The position numbers and the translations under genes are program-made. From NCBI GenBank assembly GCA_034509425.1, contig JAVTVJ010000553.1, forward strand, positions 930,001 to 994,000: a stretch of 64,000 bases of DNA, given 5' to 3'. The notes below the pieces were generated by a model, which saw only the letters and a program-made list of their open reading frames with translations, did no database searches and was not told the DNA's origin. Below are positions 50,201 through 63,708 of this stretch, piece after piece. The stretch comes from Eopsaltria australis (lineage: Eukaryota; Chordata; Aves; Passeriformes; Petroicidae). The stretch's first letter is position 1; the number at the start of each line of letters is the position of its first letter.

Positions 50201-53200
50201 CTCCTGGGGCTGCTCCCCAGCACATCCCAGCCTTTCCCAGGAAAAATCACATCACTGGGAAGGCTTAGGAGACTAAAAGAGCACAGACCTCTGGCTGCTC
50301 CTGCTGTGCTGCATTTAAGGACTCCTCAGTCTTTAAATATCATAAAACTAAAATATTTGGTGAGGCTGAGGTCTGAGTTTATTTGGGCTTGAAAGAGTTG
50401 GAAGAGTAAGAAGGCAGAGAAGTTGGTTTAGCTGTGGTTGTTGTGTTTAAGACAGCCCAAAATAGGATAAAACAGGAAGAATTTAATTAAGTAAAGATAT
50501 TTCAGTAACAAGGCAGGAAGCAGAGCAGAACTGGACATTTTTTTACCATTAAAAAATGACATCAAATTGTGCTGAGAGGTCCTGGGTGAATGCAGGGAAT
50601 GACTTCAATGAAATTCCGAATATTTGCTGTCTATAGCAAATCAGTTCAGTAGTTTTTACCTCAGAAACACAGATAATGCTTCAAACACTGGGTTAACACA
50701 ATTTTGCTTTTGAACCCTGAAAGAGGCATCAATTTTTTCATGGTTCTCTCCTCCCCTGTTTCTAAAAATGCATCAACATCAAATCAGCTTTTTTGATTCT
50801 CCTGGGTTATTAATTCCTCACATTTTTATGGTTTTGTTTGTGTAGCAATAATTTGGCTACAGAGCACCAGGTTGTACACCCAGATCCTTCATCACAAAAT
50901 CATCTTTTCATGCAAATAAGCATCAAATACACAAATTAAAAATGAGGTTTGAAGGCAAATGAGGTGTTAAAGCAAATTATTCAACCACACTGCATTAATA
51001 TTCTAAAACACACTTTAAAAATCCTGTTCAGTAATTTAAAAATTGGGTTTATTTTTAAAAAAGACTGAATTTCAACACACATGATTTCTTTTTCTGTACC
51101 TGGGCCTGCTCTTGGGCAGATGGGTGAGCTGCTTCCATCCATTTGTTGCAATGCTGTGGATCCAACCATCACCTGCAGTGTGAGAACATTCATTAATGGG
51201 ATTTTTGGGACAAAAAAAAGAAGCTTTTTTATTCTCACAAACAGTTCTGTGTTCTAAGATATATAAATACATCTTTATATTTAGGTAACTACCATCAGCA
51301 CTGAATGAAGCTGCATCTTTGTGACCCTTGGTAATTTAGTGTTGTCACAGACCCCTCACTGCACTGAAATCTGGAATTTAAACACATTTAAGCTCTTTCT
51401 TTTGGGTAAATCCAGAAAACCACCCCCTCACGGTGGATTTATCTGTAAAATTATTATTATTTTTATTTATATTAAAATTAATTTAGCTAATTCCATGTTT
51501 TTTTCATGGAAAAAAGTTGCTTTTTCCTCAAAAGCAACTCCTATAAACTGTCCCACACCCTGTTTGTGTGAAGGGCACAACAGAATGATAATTAATTTAA
51601 TATATATAATAATATATAAATTTTCAATTTATGTATTTATTTCTATAATAATATAACTATAATATATAAAAATATAATTCTTTGACTCTAAATTACTTAC
51701 TCAAAGGAACATTATCAGAGCTTAGGCCACCAAACAGGAAAAGTCTGTCATCTCCTATGGGGGTCAGGGTGTGCCAGGAACGATCTCTGGGTTTCTCTCC
51801 ACTGATATTAATCCTGAAAGTGAAACAAAGAAACAAAAAAACCCCCCCACATTTTCAAACGATGCTGAAAATTAACTTGGCAGAAAAGTTCAGTTTGTCC
51901 TAGAACCACCTTGGGTGTTTTCCCCAGTGAAAAAACAGATTAAATACCTAAATAAACTGTATGTAAATGTAGGGAAATTAATGGAGATAAAGTTTGATCA
52001 ATCCTGAGGGGCCACAGCCTCTCCACGCCAAGGAAAATGGTTTTAAATGCCACAAGGATTGTGGCTTTGCCTCTGATCTCAAAGCTACCACCTCTTCAAC
52101 CTGGTGCTCACCCAAATTTTAAAATAAATATTAGTAAAGAGGGGATTTCCTAAGCACAAAACAGATGGAGGTTTATTATGCTAAAATCTCATGTTAAAAA
52201 AATACAGATTTGAAATTTGTTTCAGCTGAGCTGCATTGAAATTGATTTTATTTTAGCTGGGTTTGAGAATGTGAACAGTAAAGATGCTGATATCCCAAAA
52301 AAACCCCAGTTTTGGTTGTTTCAACTCCATTTTTTCTGAACCAACACCTCCCACAGGTGTGAGCTGAGCCTGAGCAGTGCAGACTCTCTGAACTCAGTGA
52401 GAAATCCAGGTCCTGCCAAACACAAGTGGGATTTCTAGTCCAGGGCTCCCTCTGGAGCAGCTGCCTCATCCCAGGAGGTTCCCTGGTGAGGACTGCAGGG
52501 ATCTCCCTGCTGGGAATTGCTGAGTTTCCATCTGGAAGCAAAGGCTGAAGGATCAGAGAGAATTAAACAGGGATTGCAAAAGTGCCCTAAAGCTAAATTT
52601 AGCACTGAAGTTGAGGCCAAATTGCAATATTTGTTTGAATCCAAGTGAAGAAAAGAGGCTTCTAAAATCAGCCAAGGGGCAGCCTGGGCTTTGATGGTTA
52701 AAATATATCAAAAGGATACTAAAAATTGATAAAATTTCAATGTACATGCACAAGAAATGATCTCAGTACCAGAAATAACCAAGTATTGAATGACAATTTA
52801 GTAGAGCTCAAGGTAGGCAAAGCAACTTCTGGGCAGTGGCAGCTAAAATGAATTTTGCAATCTCATGCTGGATGATAATCCTGGGTTAGCAGGTTCATGT
52901 TATGCAATTCCTTAAGAAAGATGGGTAGAGTTGATGAAGAAAACATTCTGACTGTTTGTAAATAAAGCCATTATTTATTAATAAATAATTCTTGGCTCAT
53001 TTTATGATGAGGAGATGAAATAAATGAAGTGTTCATATCTATTCATTATCTCCTGTGAGGTGTCAATAGTAGCACTGTAAAAACTCTTTTTTCCCCCAAT
53101 ATTTGAAATCTTTATTTTACTCTTAAATCTCTTTTTTTCAGTCTCTCCAAGACTCGTTGCTGCAATAGCTGAACAGAAGATTCCTAAATTGACAGTGATC

Positions 53201-56200
53201 CAAGTCTACACTAAATCATGGATAAATTTTATGAGCTATTCTTGGATCATAATGTAGAAATAACTTGAATTTTGGAAAAAAAAAAATCTTCATTTTTTTA
53301 GGATTTCATGGTCTTTTATGGAAGAGCCCTTTTCCCCAATTTGTGCTGTAATTATCCCAACTACAGACAGTAAACCCAGCACTGAAAAAGCCCTAAAACC
53401 TGGAATTCCATATGGATAAATGTAGCCAGGCTAAAAATGAGGGTGTTAAATCACTCCATGCTGTGCTTTAAACAGCACCATCAATGCTTTGGTGCAGAGC
53501 AGGAAAAGCTTAGGAACCACTATCAAATTAAATTCAATTGAAATCACAATCCAGCAGCTGTTAAAGCAGTCCCCAAACCCTCATTCTCCTCTTGGAATAG
53601 CTCTGGAACAGTTTAACAATATGTTTCCATCTTCTAAATTCAGTTTTAAGTGTTACAGAGGCAAACCTACCTTCCAGACCAAGTCCAAGTGTCTAAATTC
53701 AGGCAGTGCAAATCATTCATTCTGGTTTGCTAAAACAAAGAAATAAAATCCCACTTGGGTTATTTCAAGCAAACAATCAACAAAATATTTCAGTGAGGCC
53801 TTCCTGGGACAGAATATTCCAAGTACCAATAGTTTGAAGAAATCTGTACCCACTTGCCTTAATATAAATCTGAATTATGTGGCAGATGAAAAGATTTTCT
53901 CCTCACAAAAAAAACATGCAACTCTCAGGAAAGTGCCTGCCAGGAATATTTCCAGTCATGCAACAGCACTGCGGGGCCTATTTTAGCTTTTAAAAGTGAA
54001 GAACTTTGGGATATTTATCCAGTTCCTGCAAATGATTTTAACTTCCATCCACAGAACTCCTGGCAGGGAAAGGCAGAAGGTGTTTTATTACTCTCCTATT
54101 GTTGCCTCATGTGATTTTCCTTGACATTCTGCTCAGAAGTTTTGTGTCCTCCTGTCTGGTCACTACTCCTTGGAGTATCCTGGTAGTGCTGTACTCAGTG
54201 GATTCCCAGAAAAAGTCCTTCATTTGTGCTTTTCCCTCTTTTTCCTTTCACAAAGTAACCACCAGCAAGGACAACATTTTAGCATTTGCCCTAAAATAAA
54301 AATGGGAAATCCTTGCACTTGCTGATCTGCCTGGGATTGGAGATGGAGGAAGTCTCCGACTGCCTTGGGGGTGGTGGAGAAGGTGATAAAAGGATTTCTC
54401 TGCTTGACTGGGAGCTGTGATTCCCCTGGGAACTACAAAAACCACCTGGGAAGTAGGGAAATGTTTCTTGCCTTACCTTCCAACTCCTTTTCTCCCTGGG
54501 CAGTCCATAGATCTATTAGAAAAAGCTTTTCTCCAGCTTGCAGATCCTCTGAGGCAGAACTAGGCTGAAAGGAGGGGTTGTACCCCTAGGAGTGAGCCCG
54601 AGGGACTCCCAGAGCTCTGGGAAATCTCTCAGGGATTTCAGGGAACAGCAAAGTTTCAGGAATGCTACAACATCCTCTGCCAAGCACTGCTAACCCTGCT
54701 GTCCTGGGGAGGGAATATGGACCAGCAGCACTTTGGGGATAAAGACAAGCAGATTGTGAGGGTTTGGGGCAACGCCTGAGACATTTTATCTCTCAGGAGG
54801 GTGCCTAAAAACAACGAAGTGTGGTCCAGCTGAGAGCCAGGGGAAGAGATCTGTCTTCCAGGACAAGTCTATCCAGTTTCCTGCTCCTTCTGGTGGCATT
54901 GAAAGGGATGAGGAGCAAATCATCCAAGCAGAAAGCAAACTGCACTTGGGATCTTCTGGACATTTGGGGAAAACCCAGCATCCTGGCCTCTACAACTGAA
55001 AATATTCAGTCATGTTGGAGTAACACAATTTGATATGAAGGGTATCTATCAAAGAAAGTTGAAAATTAAGGTTTCAAGAGGATCCTGCTCAAGATCTCCT
55101 CGCTGAATTTCCTGTCCTAGGCATTGGGCAGCAGATGGAGAAGTTCTCATTTCCTGGTCCCTGGGAAATCAATGTGTTATCATCTTTACATTCTCACACA
55201 GATGCAGAATTACAGCAACCTCATTTGGAATTCAAAACACCACCAGCAGGACAGGATTCAGGCCTTTAACAAGTAAAAGCACCTTTCTACCCAACCCTTC
55301 TCTGGGAAGCTGGAACCACACAGGTTTATTGATCATCACTTGCCACACACACTTCTCCTGCAGCTTCTCATGGATTTCTCTTTCCTGCTCTATTTAATCA
55401 CTCTGCTGCCAAGCCTGAAATGATTCTGAATTGGCTAAAGAGCCTCCTAAGAGGGTTTGCATTTCCCTTGGAGCTCCAAGGGCTCCTGAGACATTCTGCT
55501 GACCTCTGGCAAGTTCATTTCTTTGCAGCCCAGTGCACGTTAGGCAGGACCTGCTTAGTCTCAGGATTAGCACGATGAGAGGCTTTAAGGGTGCCTTTAT
55601 TGCCAGCTCACTGCTGGCACAGGGAATTCTGCAGCTCTCCCTGCTGGATTTACAATCAAAAGTTATTCCAGCTCCAAGCTTTGCCAAGAGAAGGATTGCA
55701 GCTCCATGGATCTTCTGAGCTTTGCTGACAGGCTAACAGGAAATATAAACATGCTTACATTAAGGCAGCAGATGTGTGAAGAGCTGCTGCAAAGACTTTG
55801 CTTTATTTACTTCATTCTCAACATGAAAATTCTCCACTTAAATCAAACACAAGACTTGCATCAACTTCTGGACTAACTCTCCTTCCTTCCCACTTTCTCC
55901 CATTTCTGTTTTTTCCAGGGGCTTACCTGAAGGAACTGAGTCCACATAACACTTCTGAGCCTGTTTTCAAATGATTCCTGGTACAACTGATTCTCATCAT
56001 CATCACCATCATCATCTTCTTTTACCAGTTCTAGCTCCAAGTTTGGAAAAAGGTGCCCTTTCCTCCCAGAAAGATGAATAGGAGAAGCCTCATGACACTT
56101 CCTGGCCCTTTCTGGTTCCTTGCAGAGCCTTTTCCCTGGGAAGATTTGTATTATGGTGAACTAGAAGGAGAAGGAGGAGCAGAGCAACCCCGTGTTTGCT

Positions 56201-59200
56201 CCTCAGTTTCTGGAGAAAAGCAAAACTTCATCCTTTGGGGAGGAATTATTCCTGGTGTCAGGAAATTTAGTGGTTTTCTGCTGCCTTTAGCTTTTTCTTT
56301 TCATGACTTACATTAATTCCTCAAGCCCCACTGAATGTTCCCTCACCTTTTCATGTTTCTTTCCATTTATTTCTAGGATAGAAAATGGATCAATAATAAT
56401 CACCAAGGTGAAAATTACACTTGCTGCTCTCCTACAGAATTAAACACAGCTTTCCACAATTTCACTCTTCTCTGACAACGCTCTCCCAAGTGCTTTCACT
56501 GAAATTTAGCAACTTTTTAAGGAAGCTGAAGAGAGAAACCTTTTGAGATCAGAGCCTTCTGAATGCTGTAGTCAGACAGAGTTAAACAGGAGCCTGAGGG
56601 CAAATCCTCTGAGGGCAGTGCAGGAATGACAGGAGAGCTGCAGCTAAATCAGAATTTCACTGCATGAAACCCCAGCCTGAGTTACAGAGCAGGGCAGGAG
56701 TGCTGGGGTGAGCAGAGCCCTCACTGCCAGACCCTGAGGGAAGGAGGCTTTGGAGGTGTTCAGGAATACCTGGCAGGGCAGGAGGACCTGGGCTGCACTT
56801 TTACATTTCCACATTTGGGTTTTTCCCCTGTCAGCTCCCTGAGGGAGGAGCAGGACCTGGCTGTGGGCAGCAAGGGTTCAGTATCAGCACACAGGACAGA
56901 GCAAGGCCCTGGCAGAGGCACAGGGCTCACTCAGGGCACGGATAACCCTGATTTTTCAATCTCTCCTCAAATCTCTTGATTTCCATCAGTTATTTGCAAA
57001 CCCAGTTTGTCCAAACCTACAGCTCTGGGAGGTGCTGAGTGCAGCTCTGAGCAACAATTGCAGAGATCCTGAATCAAAGGTCACACCATGGCAAGAACAA
57101 ACAGGATCCATTTTAATTCTTTTCTTTTGTTTGCTCTGGAAAGGCACTTAAATAAAAACTTCCTGCAGCTGTGGGAGGCAATTGGCAGTGGGAAGTGGCT
57201 GGACACGGTGTGGTCACTCTGCCCCTGCCTGGTCTGAGCAGCAGCAGTGGAAGGAGTGCAGATTTGCCAAAGGAATGTTCCAGCAGGAAAATCAGGGAAT
57301 GGGGAGGGAACAAAGTGCACTTTTACACTGTTTTGTTTGCCCTGATTTGGGAATACAGGGGTGAGGCTGTGCTTTCCAAGGTGCAGCTGGAATATGTTCA
57401 TTCCCAAACTAATTCCTTCTCTTTTCTGGATCACAACTACAGGAACTCAGCACTGGGGGCTCTCAGGAGCTTCTTCACTGGCACTTTTTGGAGCAGAGAT
57501 AGAAAAACATCCAGGCTCATCCTCTAGCTGAGTAGGATTAAAGGCTCTAAATCAGCTGTAGTGAAAAGAGCTAAAAACTGCAATTAACAATAAAACACAA
57601 TCACTGCAATTGGGAGTGTTTTTAACTTGCCTGACAGGATCTGTTTCTTACATCAATGCTTCAGCAGAGAAGAACTGAGCAGAAAATCTCCTTTAATTAG
57701 CACTGGAGAAATTCCAAGTGTTGCTGAGAGGTTGGAGTATCTCCTTGCTTATCAGTGGTGGCTTCATGGATTTTAGGTACAGATAATCAAGGGGGGGTGA
57801 TGCCTATGACTTTTTTTAAGTTAAAAAGAGTCAGGAAGAGTTAAAATTACACAGCCACAATCCAACTCTTGCGTCCTTTTGCCTATTACCTCTTCCAGAC
57901 ATCTGAATTTCAGTCACTTATGTGCAAAAAAAATGGCAAAATTCAATTATAAAGCCAGCTCAAATCTGTTGTTTACCACAAAATCATCTGTGTTTTACCT
58001 TTTTTTGGGACAATCATTAATATCAGAGACAGAATTATTCTTCTTTTTGTAGAGGATGATGACATGCAGCATCCTGGATTCAGAGCCCTGAACATCCAGG
58101 TTAGGCCAAAGATATTTGGGATTTTTTTTTTTTTTTCCTACTACAAAATGACAAAAAAAAACCCCCAAAAAACTGCCAGGAAAATAATATGACTGCCAAG
58201 AAAATATTGAATTACCAGCACTCGTCCTCCAAAGATGTAACCTTTATTTCCCAGCACAGCACATGTGTGAGCTGCTCGAGGCTGAGGTGGATCTCCACCC
58301 TGAAAGAACCAAAACAATCCTTCAGAACATCAGCAAATCTCCTGGACAGGTTGATTTTCTGCTGTACAAATCATCAGGAAATGCTACTAAAACCTCTGGG
58401 AATCAGATCTTAAAGTTTGATGTTACATCCACGTGCCAAAAAGTCCTCCCTGTGTAAATCAGAACTGAAGGTGGCAGAAGTGGCTTTTACTTTGCAATGG
58501 TAATTTTAGTTTTTGCATTTGGTTTTATAGGAAATGTAGAACGTCTTGTGAAGACCACAAAAGGCTGTCAGACACTGTTTAAAATATACAACTTCTACTG
58601 AATTCCTACATAAACTCACCTGGATTTTATGAACTTTATAGAATATTTTCATCTCAATAAGGCAGAGCTCTCCTGTTATCTGTGACAGGTGATCCATGGA
58701 TACAGTTTTCCAAAGGGATGGGAGAGTTGGGAATGTTCAGGCTCCAGGGAGAGCTCAGAGCCCCTTGCAGGGCCTGAAGGGGCTCCAGGAGAGCTGGAGA
58801 GGGACTGGGGACAAGGGATGGAGGGACAGGACACAGGGAATGGCTTTAAACTGGAAAAGGGGAGATTTGGGTGGGATATTGGGAAGGAATTCCTGCCTGG
58901 GAGGGTGGGGAGGGGCTGGGCTGGAATTCCCAGATTTGCTGTGGCTGCCCCTGGATCCCTGGCAGTGCCCAAGGCCAGGCTGGATGGAGCTTGGAACACC
59001 CTGGGGTAGTGGAAGGCGTCCCCCAATTTCTAGAGCACAATAATTATTCAAAACCCAATAAAATCCCAATTGTGTCAGGATGTGAGATTAAAAACCACTC
59101 ACTCGAATTGTTGGTTGAGACCAAGTCTGTGTGGTTGTATCAAAAACATGAACATCATTGTGCCATCCCCAGAATATCTGTCCTTCCTAAAAAAACAACA

Positions 59201-62200
59201 AAAAAAAATTAAAAATAAGTATATATTTTATTTTAAAATCTTTCTGCTTATTGAAAGATACAAAGCTGGAAGGGATTTGCCCAAACAGAAAATACACTAA
59301 AATAGGCAATTTCATTCAAAGATGTGGTGATATTTTTAAGAATGCTGCAGCAGCTTAGACTCACTTGAAGGTCAGCAGCACTCAGGGATGTTCAGGCTGG
59401 TGACACCTGAAAATTGGCTTTGGGCCCCAACATCAGACACTGCAGCAAATTTCACCTTCTGAATTTTATTGTAACACACTGAGAAATAAAGAGATTGTAA
59501 AAAACTAATTCTTGTGTGTCAGTCTTTAACATTTGATGTCAGGAGCTTCCTGTCAATTCTCTGCTCAGTCATCTTTGTATTAATTGTAAGAAATTACTGT
59601 AGGAAAGTTGATAATCCAGGCATTGTTCTGGGGAACGAATTCAATAAATTGACTCAGAGGATTTGTCAGTTAGATTTGGGAAGCTATGAATTCCTTAATG
59701 TTACTTCAAAGACATAAATGATAAAATTTTCTGGGAGTTTCAGCTTTAAAATGTGCCTTCAGATTAAAATCCTGCCTTTTTCCTGCATTTAATTCATGAC
59801 ACTCCGAGCCCAGCACTGGGAGCTTGGAATGTGTGGAACAACCACCACTCCCAACATAAAATATTTGGAATTTCCCACCTTAAAAAGATTCCAAATTTCC
59901 ATTTCTGCTGATACTCTAAATAAAAGAAAAATCAGACTTTCCTACTCATCAAGGATGATGAAAAAGATCTTTTTTTCCCAATCAGAAAGGACCAATCAGT
60001 GGGAAAGGGGACAAATCTCTTACCCAAAATGCATCGTGGACATCGAAACAATCACTGAGCTCATTGTGCTTCCTGCAGCCATAACCTCCAAAATAAATTA
60101 GCCTGAAACCACAACAAAAAAGTTAATTGAGCTATTCTGTAAATAAGATTAAAATGAAGAAGCTGCAGTAATGAATATTTTGGGTTACTACTGCACTGGC
60201 AGTGATATAAACAATGAGAGTATTTTATTGTTTGATGATGCAAACCTAAAGCAGGTGAAGGTCACAGCCACACCCTCAACAAACCTGACTGAAACCCACA
60301 CAAGGAAATAAATTCAGAACACCTCAAAGTCTCTGTTCCTCTCTCCAAAAGTTGATTTTCAGTGCTGTTTTCAGGCAAAAATGGGAAATAACACCCAGGA
60401 TAGTGAAATGCCTCCTTCTCTGCCCTTCCCAAGTGAAATTACTGTGCTCCTGCTGGATTTTTTGGCCTTCTGTGTCCAACTTTTGGCAAGAAATGTTCCC
60501 AAGGTTTGTCCCACGGGACACAAAAAGTCTCTTTTTGGCTTAAAATGAGATTTTTCAATCAAGCACTACTGAATCTCCCATTGCAAGGATCCTCACACAC
60601 CTCCCAGCCCAATATCCATCCATAAATAACCTTTTATTAAACGAGAAGGTTCCCCTGCATCATCTAAAAAAGGTGATTTTCTCAGCAAGCAGATGACACA
60701 ATGCTCGGAATAAATTTAGTTTTGAATCATCTTGTGTTAACAGCCAGGGAGTTGTTCAAATATCTGTATTTTCCTATCTCTGGCAGTTAAATTAGAATTA
60801 CAAAACCAAGATACAGCACCCAGGGGCACTGCACAGCTCATGCAAAACCTCTTAAGATGTGGAGTCCAGAAGGAGATAAATAATTTCCATCTGATAATGT
60901 TCACTGTGAATCACATTCTGACTTGTTTGTAACAGCTTTAATAACAAATCACTGACATGGCACCTGCTTGTGATCACTTAGGCCTCATTATCCAGACATT
61001 TGCCATAATAAACACAGAATCTGGAGTATTCCTGTTTTCTAAACACACTCAGTCACTTTTCCAACACAAATGTCCAGGCTGACTCAGACCTTGGAAGGTA
61101 AAGATAATCACTGAAATGCCTTTGCAATCACCAGCTCTTAAAATCCTTAAAAAGATACTAAATTTATTTCTTGCAGGAAAGAATGGAATGCTTAAAATAA
61201 TGAATAGAACAGAGAAAGTGATTTTTATACTGATTTTTAATGTGTCAAAATCATAGAATAGATGCATAATGGCTTCCTAAAGTATAAAACATTCCAAAAA
61301 CTTCCCCCTGAATATCCCACCCCTCTCCTAGAGTGGGGTTTTATTTAGCATTAATTCAGCTCACACGTGAGGAAACTCTGGCACAAAGTTCGTACAAAAT
61401 CCCCCAGCAAGTCAAGCTAAAAATCAGAGTTTCCTGCATCCCAAACCTGAGTTCTCATCACTTTTGAACACCTTCCCTCTGCAATTAACACCAATTAAAT
61501 GTTTTTAATGTGTTACCTGTTCTTGTACACCCAGCAGGAAAGTTTATCACGTGGTGTGGGAGGTTGACCTTTAAAATTTGTGATTTTTTTCCACCTGTAG
61601 GTTCCAGTTTTTGTTCTCAGGTTGACGTAATACAGCTTGAAAGGCAAAAAAAAAAAAAAAAAGGTCAGTATTTTCAGTATAATCTGATTTTTTTCACAAA
61701 TCACCACCAGAAAAAACAACCCAGCACCCCAAAAGTCTGGAAATAAAAAAGAGGAACTGCCAGTGAGTTTATAATGCCAACTACACCACAAAAACAAAGT
61801 TAAAGGGGGAGAATTGGCAGAAATTTTGGTGAGAGGCTCCATTTCACTGATTTTCTAGTCAGGAGTCACCTCTGACTCTCTTTATATTAAATGATAAAAC
61901 AGCTGATTTAATGTATTTTGTTAATTCAGTTTTCAGTTACAAGGAGAGCTGGCAGCTCTATTTTAACCTTAATTATCACCTGATTATTTAAGGCAGTGAA
62001 TTGCTACCAAAGAGCAAATATTGAAGTGATATTCAGACATTAATCTCAGTTAAGGTTGTCAAAATATTTTTTAAAAAACCAATTGGGAAAGCACTGGCAA
62101 AATTACAGAAAATTTTAGAAAAATAAAGCTTTTCCTCAAAATTTTCTTTACATACATCAGATAAACAGCAAGGTCAGTATTAATACTTATTAAAATCAAA

Positions 62201-63708
62201 TGCTATGGGGAAAAAAATGACTACAATACCCGATTACTGTATCCTTTATCATCAAATCCCCCAAAAATGTACAGCTTCCCATTGATGCTGGCCCCACAGC
62301 TCCCTGACATGGAGGTGGGTAACTCCCCTTCCATCAGGTGCATCGTCCTGCAATTTAAAAAAGAATACATTAAGCCCCTTCAAATCTGCCAAAATGGAAC
62401 AATCCCAAACAGATTCATTCAGAATTTTTCGATTTAAAAGGTGAAAATACAGTTTGGGCCATCACTAGGATTAGGAACTACAGGTGAAGTTGGGTTCCTG
62501 TGGTGGAAGAGAACTTCCAGGTGGATATTGGGTGTTTATAAAACATTTTGATTTTCCTGGAGGTGAAATTCACATCAGAAGAGCTTTAGTAGAGCTGAAA
62601 CATTAATTATTCAAAGTCTGGGAATGCTGTTAACTCCAGGAATTGCTGAGATGAGAATCTGGCATTGCTGGGATGTCAGAAATGGAAAGCTGAGGCTGCT
62701 GCTGTGCCCTGCACTCAGCTGCACAAGTGGAACTGAGCTGAGAGCTCAGCCAGGTCAGCAGCACATCCTGGGTAAATATAACCCTCAAATAAAAGTTCTG
62801 TTACACCCAGATCACTGTCCTGATCCCCGGGAGCACAAACTGCTGCACTGGGACAGCAGGGAACACCAAGGGCAACCCTGTCCCACAGGAAAGGACAGCA
62901 AAGCACGGTCTGCAGGGGGAAGGAACTCGTGCGAAAAGGGAAAAGAGAGGGGGGAAAGGGGGAAAGAAAAAGGAGAAGCAGGGAAAAGTAAGAGAGAGAA
63001 ATGGGGCAAAAGAAAGAGGAAAAAGAGTGGGAGAAAGGGCAAAAGAGGAAAGGGGGCAAAAGAAGGGAAGGAGAGGAGAGGGAGAGGAGAGGGAGAGGAG
63101 AGGGAGAGGAGAGGAGAGGGAGAAAGAAAAGAAAAAGGGGGAGGGAGAGCAAAGGGGGGGAAGAAGAAAACAAAAATGGAGGGGAAGAAAAAAGGGGGCA
63201 AGAAGAAAAAGAGGAAAAAAGAAAGTGGAGGGAAAGAGCAAAAGGGGAAGTTCTGAGTTATTTTTGAGTTGCAATGTGTATGCCATTAATACCAAAGGTA
63301 ATAAATACATAGCTGTAACTAGATCAGGAGCCCAAGTACCCAGTGTTTAACTGCTCTAACATGAAAGTTAATGCATGGAAAACTAAAATAAACTGCCAAG
63401 TAAATGCACCTGTGTTAACAGAGCCTGGAGCCAACCATTTCCAACATTTCCTTGCACACAATAATTACACTTCAGCAACGATTGTGTTTCCTGGAGTTCA
63501 TTTTCCAGGTCTGTCCTTCAGTGTTTACATTCAACACCTGCTATTTAACATGACCAATGTCCCTGAAGCCTTTTCACTGCAGATAAATGATAAAAATCAG
63601 CTTTAGGTATTAATTAAATGTAAATGGTGCCACTTGCCATAGGCCACTGTCCATGTCATAGATCCAGAGCTCATCGCTGGGCAGATAAACTTCATTTTCT
63701 TCAATGGA
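47257..63708 (-). CDS. KLHDC1: KLHDC1, Kelch-domain ligase receptor, exons 2-13 (5' end beyond window)
   Basis: KLHDC1 is the close paralogue of KLHDC2 and serves as a cullin-RING (CUL5 reported) receptor for C-terminal glycine degrons. Exons in transcript order: 63638-63708, 62230-62347, 61517-61635, 60024-60102, 59103-59186, 58216-58299, 53671-53729, 51701-51813, 51100-51172, 48403-48487, 47756-47808, 47257-47431. Phases agree throughout; these give 370 residues plus stop, lacking only exon 1 (about 32 residues in human). Seen: SIEENEVYLPSDELWIYDMD, Kelch blades (YIFGGFDDKGYSN, IYFGGYGCRKHNE, YIFGGRVL, FLFGGLSSD, MVFGGSKDD), BC-box-like SLLRLCLDCI, and KKITFWAAM before a short charged tail ending NQLHST. 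The tail is shorter than in the human protein. Intron 2 uses a GC donor. Exon boundaries match KLHDC2 one for one. Intron 7 is the longest (~4.5 kb). Confidence 0.96.
47645..47742 (+). repeat. CR1 3' tail in KLHDC1 intron 12
   Basis: Forward tail ending AAACCGTTCTGGGATTCTGG, directly beside exon 12 (47756). Confidence 0.85.
47978..48208 (+). repeat. Interspersed repeat joined to a CR1 tail (copy 2)
   Basis: Shares CAGGTGGGGATTCCTCAGTG, GGTTTCAAGTTACCAACCTG and TTAATTGATTTGCTCAGAGG with 44262-44395, and likewise runs into a forward CR1 tail. It holds an extra internal duplication of CTCAGTGG...GTGTAA segments. Confidence 0.6.
48209..48349 (+). repeat. CR1 3' tail in KLHDC1 intron 11
   Basis: Forward tail with CCAGGCCAGGTTGGACAGGG and a degenerate end near TTCCATGATTTTATATC. 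Confidence 0.85.
49890..50000 (+). repeat. CR1 3' tail in KLHDC1 intron 10
   Basis: Forward tail: GACCCTGCCTTGGCAGGG, then GGCATCTCCAGAGGGCCC and TTCCAGCCCTGAGATTCC. A different subfamily from most copies here. Confidence 0.7.
53730..58215 (-). other. KLHDC1 intron 7 (largest intron)
   Basis: About 4.5 kb with no CR1 recognised, a CAT/CAC microsatellite at 55994-56019, and otherwise unique sequence. No embedded gene is supported; its small ORFs have no recognisable domain. Confidence 0.5.
55994..56019 (+). repeat. (CAT)n microsatellite
   Basis: Eight or nine CAT/CAC triplets. Confidence 0.9.
58739..59035 (+). repeat. CR1 3' fragment in KLHDC1 intron 6
   Basis: Forward CR1 from GGCTCCAGGGAGAGCTCAGA to CTGGGGTAGTGGAAGGCGTC; its last ~60 bp are missing or replaced. 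Confidence 0.9.
62932..63252 (+). repeat. Polypurine tract in KLHDC1 intron 2
   Basis: About 320 bp of nearly pure A/G (GGGAAAGG and GAGAGGGAGAGGA units) on the plus strand, so the KLHDC1 pre-mRNA carries a long C/U tract ~390 nt after the exon 2 GC donor. Confidence 0.95.
63636..63637 (-). other. GC splice donor of KLHDC1 intron 2
   Basis: On the minus strand exon 2 ends CCTATG and the intron starts GCAAGT. Exon 3 begins with G after TTTAAATTGCAG, restoring the split Trp codon (TG|G). The equivalent KLHDC2 intron at the same codon position has a GT donor (GTACAG). Confidence 0.9.

Noticed and set aside
62715..63310. Minus- and plus-strand ORFs over the KLHDC1 intron 2 purine tract
   Set aside because: Low-complexity Lys/Arg/Glu/Gly or Phe/Leu/Ser/Pro translations with no domain; they lie within an intron.
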